Below are positions 17,482 through 26,059 of a DNA stretch of 64,000 nt, in pieces. Position numbers and translations under genes: made by a program. Positions within the stretch are counted from its first letter, which is position 1. Every line of letters begins with the position of its first letter. The stretch spans positions 62,001 to 126,000 of the forward strand of contig NZ_CAMLIG010000005.1 in NCBI RefSeq assembly GCF_946480185.1, given 5' to 3'. This DNA comes from an uncultured Pedobacter sp. GTDB taxonomy: Bacteria; Bacteroidota; Bacteroidia; Sphingobacteriales; Sphingobacteriaceae. The notes under the pieces were generated by a model, which worked only from the letters and a program-made list of their open reading frames with translations, had not been told where the DNA came from and ran no database searches.

Positions 17482-19317
17482 CTACCCCTCCTCAAAACTC
17501 TGCATCGAAATCAGCTTGTAATACAAACCGCCTTTTGCAATCAGTTCCTCGTGATTTCCGGTTTCAATTATTTTACCATTTTCCAAAACAACAATTAAAT
17601 CAGCGTTTTTAATGGTGCTTAAACGGTGGGCAATTACTAAAGTAGTACGGTTCTCCATCAAATGATCCAAAGCTTCCTGCACTAATTTTTCCGATTCGGT
17701 ATCTAAAGCGGAAGTTGCCTCATCCAGCAACATAATCGGCGGGTTGCCCAAAACAGCTCTGGCAATGCAGATTCTTTGTTTTTGTCCGCCAGAAAGTTTA
17801 ATACCTCTGTCGCCAATATTGGTTTGGTAGCCTTCATCTGCTCGCTCAATAAATTCGTGTGCATTGGCAATTTTTGCGGCGTTTTCTACCTGTTCCTGCG
17901 TAAAACCATCCCGACCAAAAACAATGTTATTATAAATGGTATCGTTAAATAGTATAGATTCTTGGTTGACAATGCCCATCAAGTTTCTTAAAGATTGCTG
18001 AGAAGCATTTTTTATATCCACGCCATCCAAAGAAATAATTCCGCCTTGCGGATCAGAAAAACGCGGGATTAAATCCAATAAGGTAGATTTTCCTCCGCCC
18101 GACGGACCAACTAACGCAACCGTTTTACCTTTTGGCAACACAAAATTCAGCTTGTTTAAAATCTGTTTTTCGCCGTAATAAAAATCAACATCTTTAAAAA
18201 CGATTTGGCTGTTAAACTCTTTTAATTCAACAGGATTTTCAATATCATTTACTACTGATGGCGTATCTATCAAATTTAAAACCCTTTCGCCAGCGGCCAA
18301 ACCTTGATTAATATTACTGAACGAGTCTGATATTGCTTTTGCCGGTCTTAGCAGTTGCGAAAAAGCACCAATATAAGTGATGAATCCGGCAGCGGTAATA
18401 CTTGCGTCTTTATCTAAAACCAGTCCGCCCCCGTAAATTAAAATCCCGGAAAGGGTCAATACCCCTAAAAATTCCGAAACTGGGGAAGCCAATTGTTGTC
18501 TTCGAACCATGGATCTGTTTATTTTAGCGTAACGGTCATTTTCTGAATTAAATTTACCTTTTATGTAAGGCAAGGCATTAAACGCTTTTACGATTCGCAT
18601 TCCGCTAATGGCCTCGTCAACGTGGCTTACCATAATTCCAAACGAACCCTGTGCTTCTAGAGCTTGAGCTTTTAATTTTTTTACAATCGTTCCGATAACA
18701 AGGCCCGAAACCGGAATCAATAATAGGGTAATTAACGTAAGTTTGGCAGATATGCTGAACAGCAAAATCATATAACCGATAATTAAAAACGGCTCTCTGA
18801 TTATAACTTGTAGCGTGTTGGTGATACAGTATTGTACAACCTGCACATCGGAGGTGATTTTTGCGATAATATCTCCTTTTCTTTCGCTATTAAAAAAATG
18901 GAGGTGAAGTAAAGTTACTGACTCGAAAACACTTTTTCTAAGCGTATGTAGCGTGTAAATCCTCAAATCTTCCATAATTCTTTGAGAGAAATACCTGAAA
19001 ACATTGCTTAGAAAAACGCAGGCTACCAACACAACGGAAACAAAAACCAATGCTCCTTTTTCGCCATGTAATAAGGTGTATTGATTAAAATGGTAGTTAA
19101 AAAGGTCTAAGAAATAGTGGAAAGTCCAATCAAATTTTGGTAATTGGGTAACTGTTGAACCTGCAGTTTTTTTATCGAACAAAACCGTTAAAACAGGCAT
19201 CAGCATAGAAAACACCAAAGTGTTGAATAATGCGTACAACAAAGTAAATATAAAGTACGGAGTTGCGAATTTACCGATTGGCTTAGCAAAAGAAAGTAAT
19301 CTGAAATAGGTTTTCAT
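17482..19317 (-). CDS. MsbA-like ABC exporter (fused membrane and ATPase domains)
   Basis: A 611-residue half-transporter. Six membrane helices (about 15-325) precede a complete nucleotide-binding domain: Walker A GPSGGGKST (about 405), Q-loop NQESILFND, signature LSGGQKQR (about 511), Walker B IMLLDEATSALD (about 535) and the H-loop IAHRLSTI. It would act as a homodimer exporting lipid A-core, other lipids or drugs. MsbA-like assignment rests on layout and length; the cargo is not provable from sequence. A -7 element lies just upstream, and trhO is divergent. Confidence 0.92.
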   Translation of the reverse strand: MKTYFRLLSFAKPIGKFATPYFIFTLLYALFNTLVFSMLMPVLTVLFDKKTAGSTVTQLPKFDWTFHYFLDLFNYHFNQYTLLHGEKGALVFVSVVLVACVFLSNVFRYFSQRIMEDLRIYTLHTLRKSVFESVTLLHLHFFNSERKGDIIAKITSDVQVVQYCITNTLQVIIREPFLIIGYMILLFSISAKLTLITLLLIPVSGLVIGTIVKKLKAQALEAQGSFGIMVSHVDEAISGMRIVKAFNALPYIKGKFNSENDRYAKINRSMVRRQQLASPVSEFLGVLTLSGILIYGGGLVLDKDASITAAGFITYIGAFSQLLRPAKAISDSFSNINQGLAAGERVLNLIDTPSVVNDIENPVELKEFNSQIVFKDVDFYYGEKQILNKLNFVLPKGKTVALVGPSGGGKSTLLDLIPRFSDPQGGIISLDGVDIKNASQQSLRNLMGIVNQESILFNDTIYNNIVFGRDGFTQEQVENAAKIANAHEFIERADEGYQTNIGDRGIKLSGGQKQRICIARAVLGNPPIMLLDEATSALDTESEKLVQEALDHLMENRTTLVIAHRLSTIKNADLIVVLENGKIIETGNHEELIAKGGLYYKLISMQSFEEG

Positions 19318-19333
19318 GCTTCAAAATAATTGG

Positions 19334-19341
19334 CAAATGTA
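19334..19341 (-). promoter_or_regulatory. Candidate -7 element for the ABC exporter gene
   Basis: TACATTTG on the minus strand matches TAnnTTTG, 16 nt before the ATG. This implies a very short leader. No TTTG at standard spacing. Confidence 0.5.
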
Positions 19342-19463
19342 CCGATTTATATTTTTCAAGATGGTTCTCTTCTCAAAAATAGTATAAAGCCACATGCAAA
19401 GCTTAGACCTGCATATAAGTTGGTAAAAATGTTAAGCTCAATTTTTGTTAAAGGTAATTTTAA

Positions 19464-19471
19464 TATCTTTG
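19464..19471 (+). promoter_or_regulatory. Candidate -7 element for trhO
   Basis: TATCTTTG, 39 nt before the trhO ATG, is identical to the -7 element of the rplC promoter. A TTTG at 19444-19447 lies 16 bp upstream, slightly closer than the usual 19 bp. Confidence 0.6.
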
Positions 19472-19510
19472 CGCTTCATTTAACACTGTTTACAGCAGTA
19501 TCAATGAATT

Positions 19511-20449
19511 ATGAAAGCTTACCAAACACTTCTTTATTATTGCTATAGCCACATCCAGGATGCGGAGCAATACACTACTGAGCACTTAAAATTTTGTAAA
19601 TCTATCGGTTTAACGGGGCGTATTATCATTGCCGATGAAGGTTTAAACGGAACAGTTTCTGGGACAGTTGAAGCCTGTAAAGCTTATATGGATTACGTTT
19701 ATGCCGATGGCAGATTTAATGCCACCGAGTTTAAAATTGATGAGGTTGACGAGCCGAGTTTTATAAAGATGCACTGTCGCTATAAATCAGAAATTGTGTA
19801 TTCAGGTTTAAAAGATCCTTCTTTTATTGATCCAACAAAACAAACCGGCAAACATTTAGAACCCAAAGAATTTGCCGAAATGAAAGACCGCGATGATGTG
19901 GTGATTTTGGATGTTCGGTCTAATTATGAGCACAGCATGGGTAAATTTAAAAATGCGGTAACACTTGATATCGATAATTTTAGGGATTTCCCGGCTATGA
20001 TTAATGAGCTGGCGCAATACAAAGACAAAAAGATTTTAACTTATTGCACCGGCGGAATTAAGTGCGAAAAGGCATCCGCTTTATTGCTAAAAGAAGGTTT
20101 TAAGGATGTTTACCAATTGCATGGTGGCATTATTAAATACGGTAAAGAGGCTGATGGAAAGGATTTTGAAGGCAAATGCTATGTTTTTGATAATCGTATT
20201 GCGGTTGATGTTAACAAAATAAACCCGGTAGTAATTTCTACTTGCAGAAACTGTGGGAAAGCCACTTCCAAAATGATCAACTGTGCCAACCCAGAATGCA
20301 ATGAGCATTTTACGCAGTGCGACGATTGCGGAACGGCCTTAGATGGAGCTTGCTCTGCAGAATGCCAAAACCATCCACGCAAACGTCCTTATGACGGAAC
20401 GGGCTATTATGTAAAAGTGCCTCAGCCGGTGTTGAAAAAAACTTTATAG
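19511..20449 (+). CDS. trhO: tRNA uridine(34) hydroxylase TrhO (rhodanese family)
   Basis: A 312-residue protein matching the TrhO/YceA family: an N-terminal acylphosphatase-like domain (TGRIIIADEGLNGTVSG), a central rhodanese domain with active-site Cys in ILTYCTGGIKCEKAS (about 179), and a Cys-rich C-terminal region with several CxxC pairs (CRNCGK, CANPEC, CDDCG), probably zinc-binding. TrhO hydroxylates U34 of tRNAs in an oxygen-dependent, prephenate-independent route to ho5U. It is divergent from the ABC exporter and convergent with the cupin gene. Confidence 0.95.
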   Translation: MKAYQTLLYYCYSHIQDAEQYTTEHLKFCKSIGLTGRIIIADEGLNGTVSGTVEACKAYMDYVYADGRFNATEFKIDEVDEPSFIKMHCRYKSEIVYSGLKDPSFIDPTKQTGKHLEPKEFAEMKDRDDVVILDVRSNYEHSMGKFKNAVTLDIDNFRDFPAMINELAQYKDKKILTYCTGGIKCEKASALLLKEGFKDVYQLHGGIIKYGKEADGKDFEGKCYVFDNRIAVDVNKINPVVISTCRNCGKATSKMINCANPECNEHFTQCDDCGTALDGACSAECQNHPRKRPYDGTGYYVKVPQPVLKKTL

Positions 20450-20484
20450 GAAAAAAGCACTTTTAGTTTTATTGGCTTTGACAG

Positions 20485-20916
20485 TTAATGTTTTTCGTAA
20501 TTGATGATGATGGTTAAATCTTCATTGCCGGTTTGTTTAAGCCCGTGTGAACTTCCGGTTCGGGTTAAAATAGCATCGCCCGCTTTAACCTTGAATGTTT
20601 TGCCGTTCATTTGCATTTCGCCTGTTCCGCTTACGATATAATAAATTTCATCTTCTTTCTGTAAATGATAGCCAATTGCAGATCCCGGTTTAAAAACCCG
20701 CTTTTTAAAAACCAGTTTTAAATCTTCAGCCTTAGCGAAAAAATTATAACCTATTGTTTCGCCACCGCCGTTGTGCGTACCGGCTTGTTTAAGTGCAATA
20801 TCATCTTCGTGTTCAAAAACATAGGCTTCTAATAGTTTTTTTGCGCTTAACGGCGTGATAAAATAAACTAGTAGCAATGTTAATACGCTACCGACTATAA
20901 GTTTTCTTGTGTTCAT
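20485..20916 (-). CDS. Membrane-anchored or exported cupin-domain protein
   Basis: A 143-residue protein: a hydrophobic N-terminus (residues 7-24) that is a membrane anchor or signal peptide, then one cupin barrel. The cupin motifs are GSAIGYHLQKEDEIYYIVSG (metal-ligand region; H and E visible, first G(X)5HXH partly degenerate) and GDAILTRTGSSHGLKQTG. Such proteins bind small ligands or metals; no enzyme role can be assigned. It is divergent from nuoH. Confidence 0.8.
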   Translation of the reverse strand: MNTRKLIVGSVLTLLLVYFITPLSAKKLLEAYVFEHEDDIALKQAGTHNGGGETIGYNFFAKAEDLKLVFKKRVFKPGSAIGYHLQKEDEIYYIVSGTGEMQMNGKTFKVKAGDAILTRTGSSHGLKQTGNEDLTIIINYEKH

Positions 20917-21110
20917 TTAATAAAGTTAGGTTTTTGTTTTAAATAGTTTGTTTTTTATCCTCTCGATTTTTGGCTTCAGATTCTAGTGATACGTTATGGA
21001 ATTTCATAAAAAACTAATTCTTTTGACTTCCTATTGTAAGTGCTGGAAAATGTCAAAAAATAAAAGTCTATTAATTTAGTAGAGATTCCTTAAATTGCGC
21101 CCAAATTAAT

Positions 21111-21118
21111 TAGCTTTG
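21111..21118 (+). promoter_or_regulatory. Candidate -7 element for the nuoH-N unit
   Basis: TAGCTTTG matches TAnnTTTG, 23 nt before the TTG start of nuoH. No TTTG lies at standard spacing. It suggests that the cluster starts transcription here rather than continuing from nuoA-G. Confidence 0.55.
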
Positions 21119-21141
21119 CACCGAAAAAACAGCTATAAGGA

Positions 21142-22209
21142 TTGAATTTTTACCTCTTATATTTTTTAGTTGCCTTCACCATTTTTGGCTTTATTGCGGT
21201 GTTTTCGCTGTTTAGCGTATATGCCGAACGGAAAGTTTCTGCCTTTATGCAGGACAGGTTGGGTCCAATGGAAGTGGGAAAATACGGTTGGCTACAAACT
21301 GCTGCCGATATCCTAAAGCTAATCCAAAAAGAATATATTTTGCCAGCACTGGCAGATAAAGTGCTTTTTACCATCGCTCCGGTTATTATTTTCGTTGCCG
21401 TTTATTTAGGATTTGTTGCTTTACCTTGGGCCCCCGGTTTAGTTCCTGCAACAATGAACTTAGGGGTTTTCTACGTTTTTGCGATTATTTCTATCGAAGC
21501 TTTAGGCATTTTAATGGCCGGTTGGGGTTCAAACAATAAATACAGTTTATTGGGTGCAGTACGCTCGGTGGCACAAATGGTTTCTTATGAGATTCCAATC
21601 GGTTTTGCCATCATTTCCGCAGTAATGATTTCGCAGACTTTAGATTTACAGCTCATCAACTATAATCAAGGCATTCTTGCTACTGAAACAATCAAATTTC
21701 TTGGCTTTTTAGATGTGACAAAAATTGGTGGTATTTTAGCGTGGAACGTTTTTCAGGCACCGCATTTATTGGTGGCTTATCTCATTTATTTCATCGCCTC
21801 TTTGGCAGAATGTAACAGAGCGCCGTTTGATTTACCCGAGGCGGAATCAGAATTAATTGGGGGTTTCCATACAGAATATACAGGTTTACGTTTTGCATTT
21901 ATATTTTTGGCCGAATACGCCATGATGTTTTTGGTAGCCATGTTAGGCGTTACTTTATTTTTAGGAGGATGGAACACACCTCTGCCAAACATTGGAAGCT
22001 TAAAACTTGCCGAATATACCACTGGAATTTTCTGGGGCATATTTTGGATCATGGCTAAATGTTTAACAGTAGTGGGCATTCAAATGTGGATCAGGTGGAC
22101 ATTGCCACGTTTGCGAGTAGATCAGTTGATGACGCTTTGCTGGAAAGTTTTGACACCATTAGCATTTTTATGCTTGGTAATTTCAGGACTTTGGAAATTA
22201 TTGCTTTAA
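21142..22209 (+). CDS. nuoH: NADH-quinone oxidoreductase subunit H
   Basis: NuoH is the membrane subunit of complex I that joins the peripheral arm and forms part of the quinone chamber. The 355 residues give about eight to nine helices. Conserved parts are YAERKVSAFMQDRLGP, LQTAADILKLIQKE, SVAQMVSYEIP and the acidic loop ECNRAPFDLPEAESELIGGFHTEY. The start must be TTG at 21142, because the first in-frame ATG (residue 36) would delete the first helix; AAGG lies just upstream. First gene of the nuo cluster here. Confidence 0.97.
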   Translation: MNFYLLYFLVAFTIFGFIAVFSLFSVYAERKVSAFMQDRLGPMEVGKYGWLQTAADILKLIQKEYILPALADKVLFTIAPVIIFVAVYLGFVALPWAPGLVPATMNLGVFYVFAIISIEALGILMAGWGSNNKYSLLGAVRSVAQMVSYEIPIGFAIISAVMISQTLDLQLINYNQGILATETIKFLGFLDVTKIGGILAWNVFQAPHLLVAYLIYFIASLAECNRAPFDLPEAESELIGGFHTEYTGLRFAFIFLAEYAMMFLVAMLGVTLFLGGWNTPLPNIGSLKLAEYTTGIFWGIFWIMAKCLTVVGIQMWIRWTLPRLRVDQLMTLCWKVLTPLAFLCLVISGLWKLLL

Positions 22210-22231
22210 ATTTAATGGTTTATAAAATAAG

Positions 22232-22330
22232 ATAATCGGGTTAACGATTGAAACGGCATCCTTTTTTGTCATTCTGAGCGGAGTCGAAGAATAAGGCAAA
22301 AAAGATATAGTGGAAAGCGTGTTAAAACCC
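22232..22330 (+). repeat. GTCATTCTGAGCGGAGTCGAAG-type dispersed repeat, copy 2
   Basis: Matches the reverse complement of 7038-7132 (shared blocks GAAACGGCATCCTTTTTTG, CTGAGCGGAGTCGAAG, AAAAAAGATA, AGTGGA, GTTAAAAC). It fills nearly the whole 137-nt gap between nuoH and nuoI. Confidence 0.8.
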
Positions 22331-22346
22331 CATATAAAATAATAGA

Positions 22347-22931
22347 TTGATAAAAACGGCTTACAACGGATTAAAAACTGCATGGAAGGGATTAACCCTT
22401 ACCATCAAGCATTTTTTTGCCGCAACGGAAAGTAAAAAAGTCATCAACGTTAAGGAAACTAATTATTTTGATCAGCAGAACGGAATTGCAACTGTTCAGT
22501 ATCCGCATCAAAAATTGCCGATTCCAGAAGTGGGGCGTTATCAGTTGGATGTGGTGATTGACGATTGTATCGTTTGTGATTTGTGCGCTAAAATCTGCCC
22601 AGTAGATTGTATCGAAATTGAAAGTATAAAAGCTACGGAAGCCATCGGAAAAACTTCCGACGGTTCGGTAAAACGTTTGTATGCGCCAAAGTTTGATATT
22701 GATATGGCGAAGTGTATGTTCTGCGGTTTATGCACTACAGTTTGCCCAACAGAATGCATCACGATGACGAATGAATACGACAGAAGTTTTACCCTGATTA
22801 CCGATTTAACTTATCATTTTGCAGATATGACCGAAGAAGAAGCAGAATTACGACGCGAGGAATTGGAAATACAATTGGCAGAACGTAAAGCAGCAAAAGA
22901 AGCTGCAATGAAAAAATCAGAGGAGAAATAG
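22347..22931 (+). CDS. nuoI: NADH-quinone oxidoreductase subunit I (2 x 4Fe-4S)
   Basis: NuoI carries clusters N6a and N6b, which pass electrons toward the quinone site. Both 4Fe-4S motifs are present: CIVCDLCAKICPVDC (about residue 71) and CMFCGLCTTVCPTEC (about 123). It has 194 residues with a Glu/Lys/Ala-rich C-terminal helix (TEEEAELRREELE) longer than in E. coli. The start is TTG at 22347 (MIKTAYNGLKTAWKG); the next in-frame ATG lies beyond the first cluster motif. It is separated from nuoH and nuoJ by repeat-filled gaps. Confidence 0.97.
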   Translation: MIKTAYNGLKTAWKGLTLTIKHFFAATESKKVINVKETNYFDQQNGIATVQYPHQKLPIPEVGRYQLDVVIDDCIVCDLCAKICPVDCIEIESIKATEAIGKTSDGSVKRLYAPKFDIDMAKCMFCGLCTTVCPTECITMTNEYDRSFTLITDLTYHFADMTEEEAELRREELEIQLAERKAAKEAAMKKSEEK

Positions 22932-22990
22932 GTCTAACGACGGTTTGGGTAAAAGCACTTCCGAACGTTTACGTTAAATTCGCCCTTGGC

Positions 22991-23146
22991 CTTTGCGGTA
23001 CAGCTGAAAGAAATAAAAGCACTTCCTTCAATAGCAAAGGGCGCAGGCGAGAGTTTTTTTGGTTACTTTTTTTGCGGAAAAAAAAGTAACTGCCATTGCC
23101 CGGCATGAGGGCAGGAGAGACTGTGCGGAAGCCTATCAGTTTTAAA
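22991..23146 (+). repeat. 155-bp dispersed element, copy A (nuoI-nuoJ gap)
   Basis: Aligns along its length with 29454-29608. It starts CTTTGCGGTACAG, includes GCAAAGGGCG and CGAGAGTTTTTT, then a hairpin GTTACTTTTTTT-GCGG-AAAAAAAAGTAAC (23062-23090), then TGCCATTGCCCGGCATGAGG. At 22961-22979, CCGAACGTTTACGTTAAAT resembles the inverted-repeat end seen beside copy B (29624-29641). It has no coding capacity I can support. Confidence 0.85.
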
Positions 23147-23160
23147 AAATTAAAAAAAAA

Positions 23161-23712
23161 TTGAACATTACAACGATCATATTTTACATTTTAACAGCAA
23201 TCGCCATTGGCAGTGCAGCTTACGTGGTGCTTAGCCAACAGCTGGTACGCTCTGTTTTTATGTTTTTTGTAACATTATTTGCCGTTGCCGGATTATACGT
23301 TTTTGCTTTAGCAGATTTTGTCGCTTTAACGCAGATTGTGATTTACGTTGGCGGCGTTTTAGTTTTATTGTTGTTTGCATTTTTATTATCGAGTAAAGAT
23401 GCTTTAGATACCATTTCCGAAATTCCCTCAGGTTTACTTTCCGCCAACCGGTTACCAGCCATTTTAATTTCGCTTGCCTTTTTTGGTTTGTTGGCTTATA
23501 CTTTTTTTAACATCGATTTTCAAAATCTCAGCTGGATCACATCGGCACAAGCCAGCGGAAATGTGAAATCCGTAACAGATGATACCATCAGAAATATCGG
23601 TGTAAACTTAATGAGCAGATATTTGTTGCCTTTAGAAATGATTTCAATTTTATTGATGATGGCGCTGATTGGTGCGGCGCAAATTGCCAGAAAGGAGCCA
23701 AAATCATCATGA
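23161..23712 (+). CDS. nuoJ: NADH-quinone oxidoreductase subunit J
   Basis: NuoJ is a small membrane subunit of the proton-pumping arm. The 183 residues form five helices, with the conserved first part VLSQQLVRSVFMFFVTLFAVAGLYV and FVALTQIVIYVGGVLVLLLF (the pi-bulge helix). The start is TTG at 23161; the next ATG, at residue 34, would cut the first helix. Its last 4 nt overlap nuoK (ATGA). Confidence 0.96.
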   Translation: MNITTIIFYILTAIAIGSAAYVVLSQQLVRSVFMFFVTLFAVAGLYVFALADFVALTQIVIYVGGVLVLLLFAFLLSSKDALDTISEIPSGLLSANRLPAILISLAFFGLLAYTFFNIDFQNLSWITSAQASGNVKSVTDDTIRNIGVNLMSRYLLPLEMISILLMMALIGAAQIARKEPKSS

Positions 23713-24014
23713 TCCCACTTCAACACTTTTTGCTGATTGGTGCAGTATTATTTTCTTTGGGATTATTTGCCGTTATTACCCGTAAAAATGCCATTCAAAT
23801 TTTAATGGGCATTGAACTGATGGTCAACGCTTCCATTTTAAATATGGTGGCTTTTGGCAAGTATGATAAAGTAGATAATACGGGTCAAATTTTTGGATTG
23901 TTCATTATTATATTGGCCGCGGCGGCAGTTGCAGTAGCTTTGGTCATTATCATGAATCTTTATAAAAGGGCGCAAACAATTGATCCAAACCAAACTAAAA
24001 GTTTAAGAGGCTAA
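23709..24014 (+). CDS. nuoK: NADH-quinone oxidoreductase subunit K
   Basis: A 101-residue three-helix subunit of the complex I membrane arm, of normal length. The motif ILMGIELMVNASILNMVAF carries the functional Glu of TM2. Its ATG overlaps the nuoJ stop (4 nt) and its stop overlaps the nuoL ATG (1 nt), which implies translational coupling. Confidence 0.97.
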   Translation: MIPLQHFLLIGAVLFSLGLFAVITRKNAIQILMGIELMVNASILNMVAFGKYDKVDNTGQIFGLFIIILAAAAVAVALVIIMNLYKRAQTIDPNQTKSLRG

Positions 24015-26059
24015 TGGATAGTGTTTTTACAAATTATCAGATTTTATGCTTTGCACTAACGGCTATTACAGCACCGTTTTTGGCATTCATATTTTCTTTG
24101 ATTTTTAAAAGACTGGCCGGTGCTTTCGGTATCGTTAGCATTGCGGTTTCGCTGGTTTTCTCTATAATTTTATTTTTTAACATTTGGCAACATCAAACCT
24201 ACCATTTCTCTTTTTCGTGGATAAAGCTCGGTAACATAAGTATCAACATCGGTATTTTGCTTAACGATTTAAGTGTAATCATGTTGCTTTTGGTATCCTT
24301 CGTGGCGCTATTAGTACATATTTATTCGGTAGAATATATCCGTAAAGAAGCTTTAAAATATCGCTATTTTGCTTACCTCAGTTTATTCTGTTTTGCGATG
24401 CTTTGCGTGGTGATAGCCGATAATCTGTTTTTACTTTACGCTTTTTGGGAGTTGGTAGGTTTTGCTTCGTACCTTTTAATAGGCTTTTGGTTTACAAAAA
24501 AGAAGGCAGTGCAAGCCAACAAAAAGGCTTTTATCATGAACAGGGTAGGAGACGTTGGTTTCCTTATCGGACTCATGATTTTGCTTTCGCAGTTCCATAC
24601 CTTGGATATTGAAACACTTTTCGGTTCAAAAGGAATTATTCACTCTTCGTTTATCCATAACGGAAATTGGGTAACACCATTTGCATCCATGCCAGGTTAT
24701 TGGTTAACTATTGCAGGCTTTTGTTTTTTAATTGGAGCTTGCGGAAAATCTGCGCAGTTTCCCTTACATTCCTGGTTGCCCGATGCCATGCAGGGGCCAA
24801 CCGCGGTTTCTTCTTTAATCCACGCCGCAACAATGGTGGCGGCCGGTGTGTTTTTGCTATTGAGAGTGTCTCCTTTATTTAACAATTTGGTGCTTACAAC
24901 CATGGCATCCATTGGTTTGCTCACGGCTTTTATGGCGGCAACCATTGCGTTAACGCAAAACGACATTAAAAAGGTCTTGGCTTTTTCAACCATTTCACAG
25001 CTTGGATTTATGGTTTTGGCTGTCGGCGTTAAAGATAATGCGGCGGCAATTTTCCATTTATCAACTCATGCCTTTTTTAAATGTCTATTGTTTTTGGCGG
25101 CCGGTATGGTCATCCATCAATTACATCATGTAAAAGACCATACAAAAACCAAATTTGACGAGCAGGATATGCGTAATATGGGCGGTTTGGCCAAATTTAT
25201 GCCAGTGACTACCATCGTTTTTATTATTGCGGCTATGGCTTTATCAGGTTTGCCATTTACGTCGGGTTATTTGTCAAAAGACGCCATTTTAATCAGCGTT
25301 TTTGAATGGGCAAGTGAACGAGGTGGCATTTATTGGCTGTTTCCGGTAGTTATTTCTATTACTTCATGGTTGACCACCTTCTATATTTTCCGTGTAATTT
25401 TTAAAACTTTCTTTGGCGAGTTTAAGTTGCCAGCTAAACTCAATAAAACGGTAAAAGAACTTCACCTTCACGATCCAAATTTCTGGATGAAGATACCGGC
25501 GGTTGTTTTGGGGGTATTCTGTTTCGGTTTTTTCTTCGCTCTAAATCCTTTTAGTTTAGAAGGTTCCTGGTTGCACCATGCGTTTAATTTAGCGCCCTAT
25601 TCGGGAGGTTTGTTGCATCTTTTTGTTCCTATTTACATCAATGCCTTAAGTTTAGTTTTAATCGTTGCGGCATATTTTATCTACGCAAAAAATAAAATTG
25701 TTTTCAGCAACCATAAAACTTGGTATTATCAATTCTCGTATCACCAATGGTATTTTAATGTGTTGTACGATAAAAAGTTGGCCGGCTTAGTTTTGTGGAA
25801 AGCTAAAATTGCATTTTGGTTTGATAAACATATAATTGATGGTGTCGTTCATTTATCGGCGAAAGCCACTTTGGTGTTGTCTGATATTGTTGATTGGCTG
25901 GATAGACGCATTATTGATGGATTGGTGAACGGTTTGGCGGGTTTAGTAAGTAGAGTGAATATCTGGTTTCGGTCCATGCAGAGCGGAAAACTGCAACATT
26001 ATTTTATTTGGATGCTGTTTATATTTTTAAGTTTCATGATTTATAAAGTTATTATCTGA
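24014..26059 (+). CDS. nuoL: NADH-quinone oxidoreductase subunit L
   Basis: The distal antiporter-like subunit of complex I, 681 residues and about 16 helices. Typical blocks are [39 protein letters not shown]-like sequence (here [23 protein letters not shown]), [18 protein letters not shown] and [13 protein letters not shown]. The C-terminal amphipathic lateral helix and final helix are present ([25 protein letters not shown] region). It overlaps nuoK and nuoM by 1 nt each. Confidence 0.97.
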   Translation: [681 protein letters not shown]

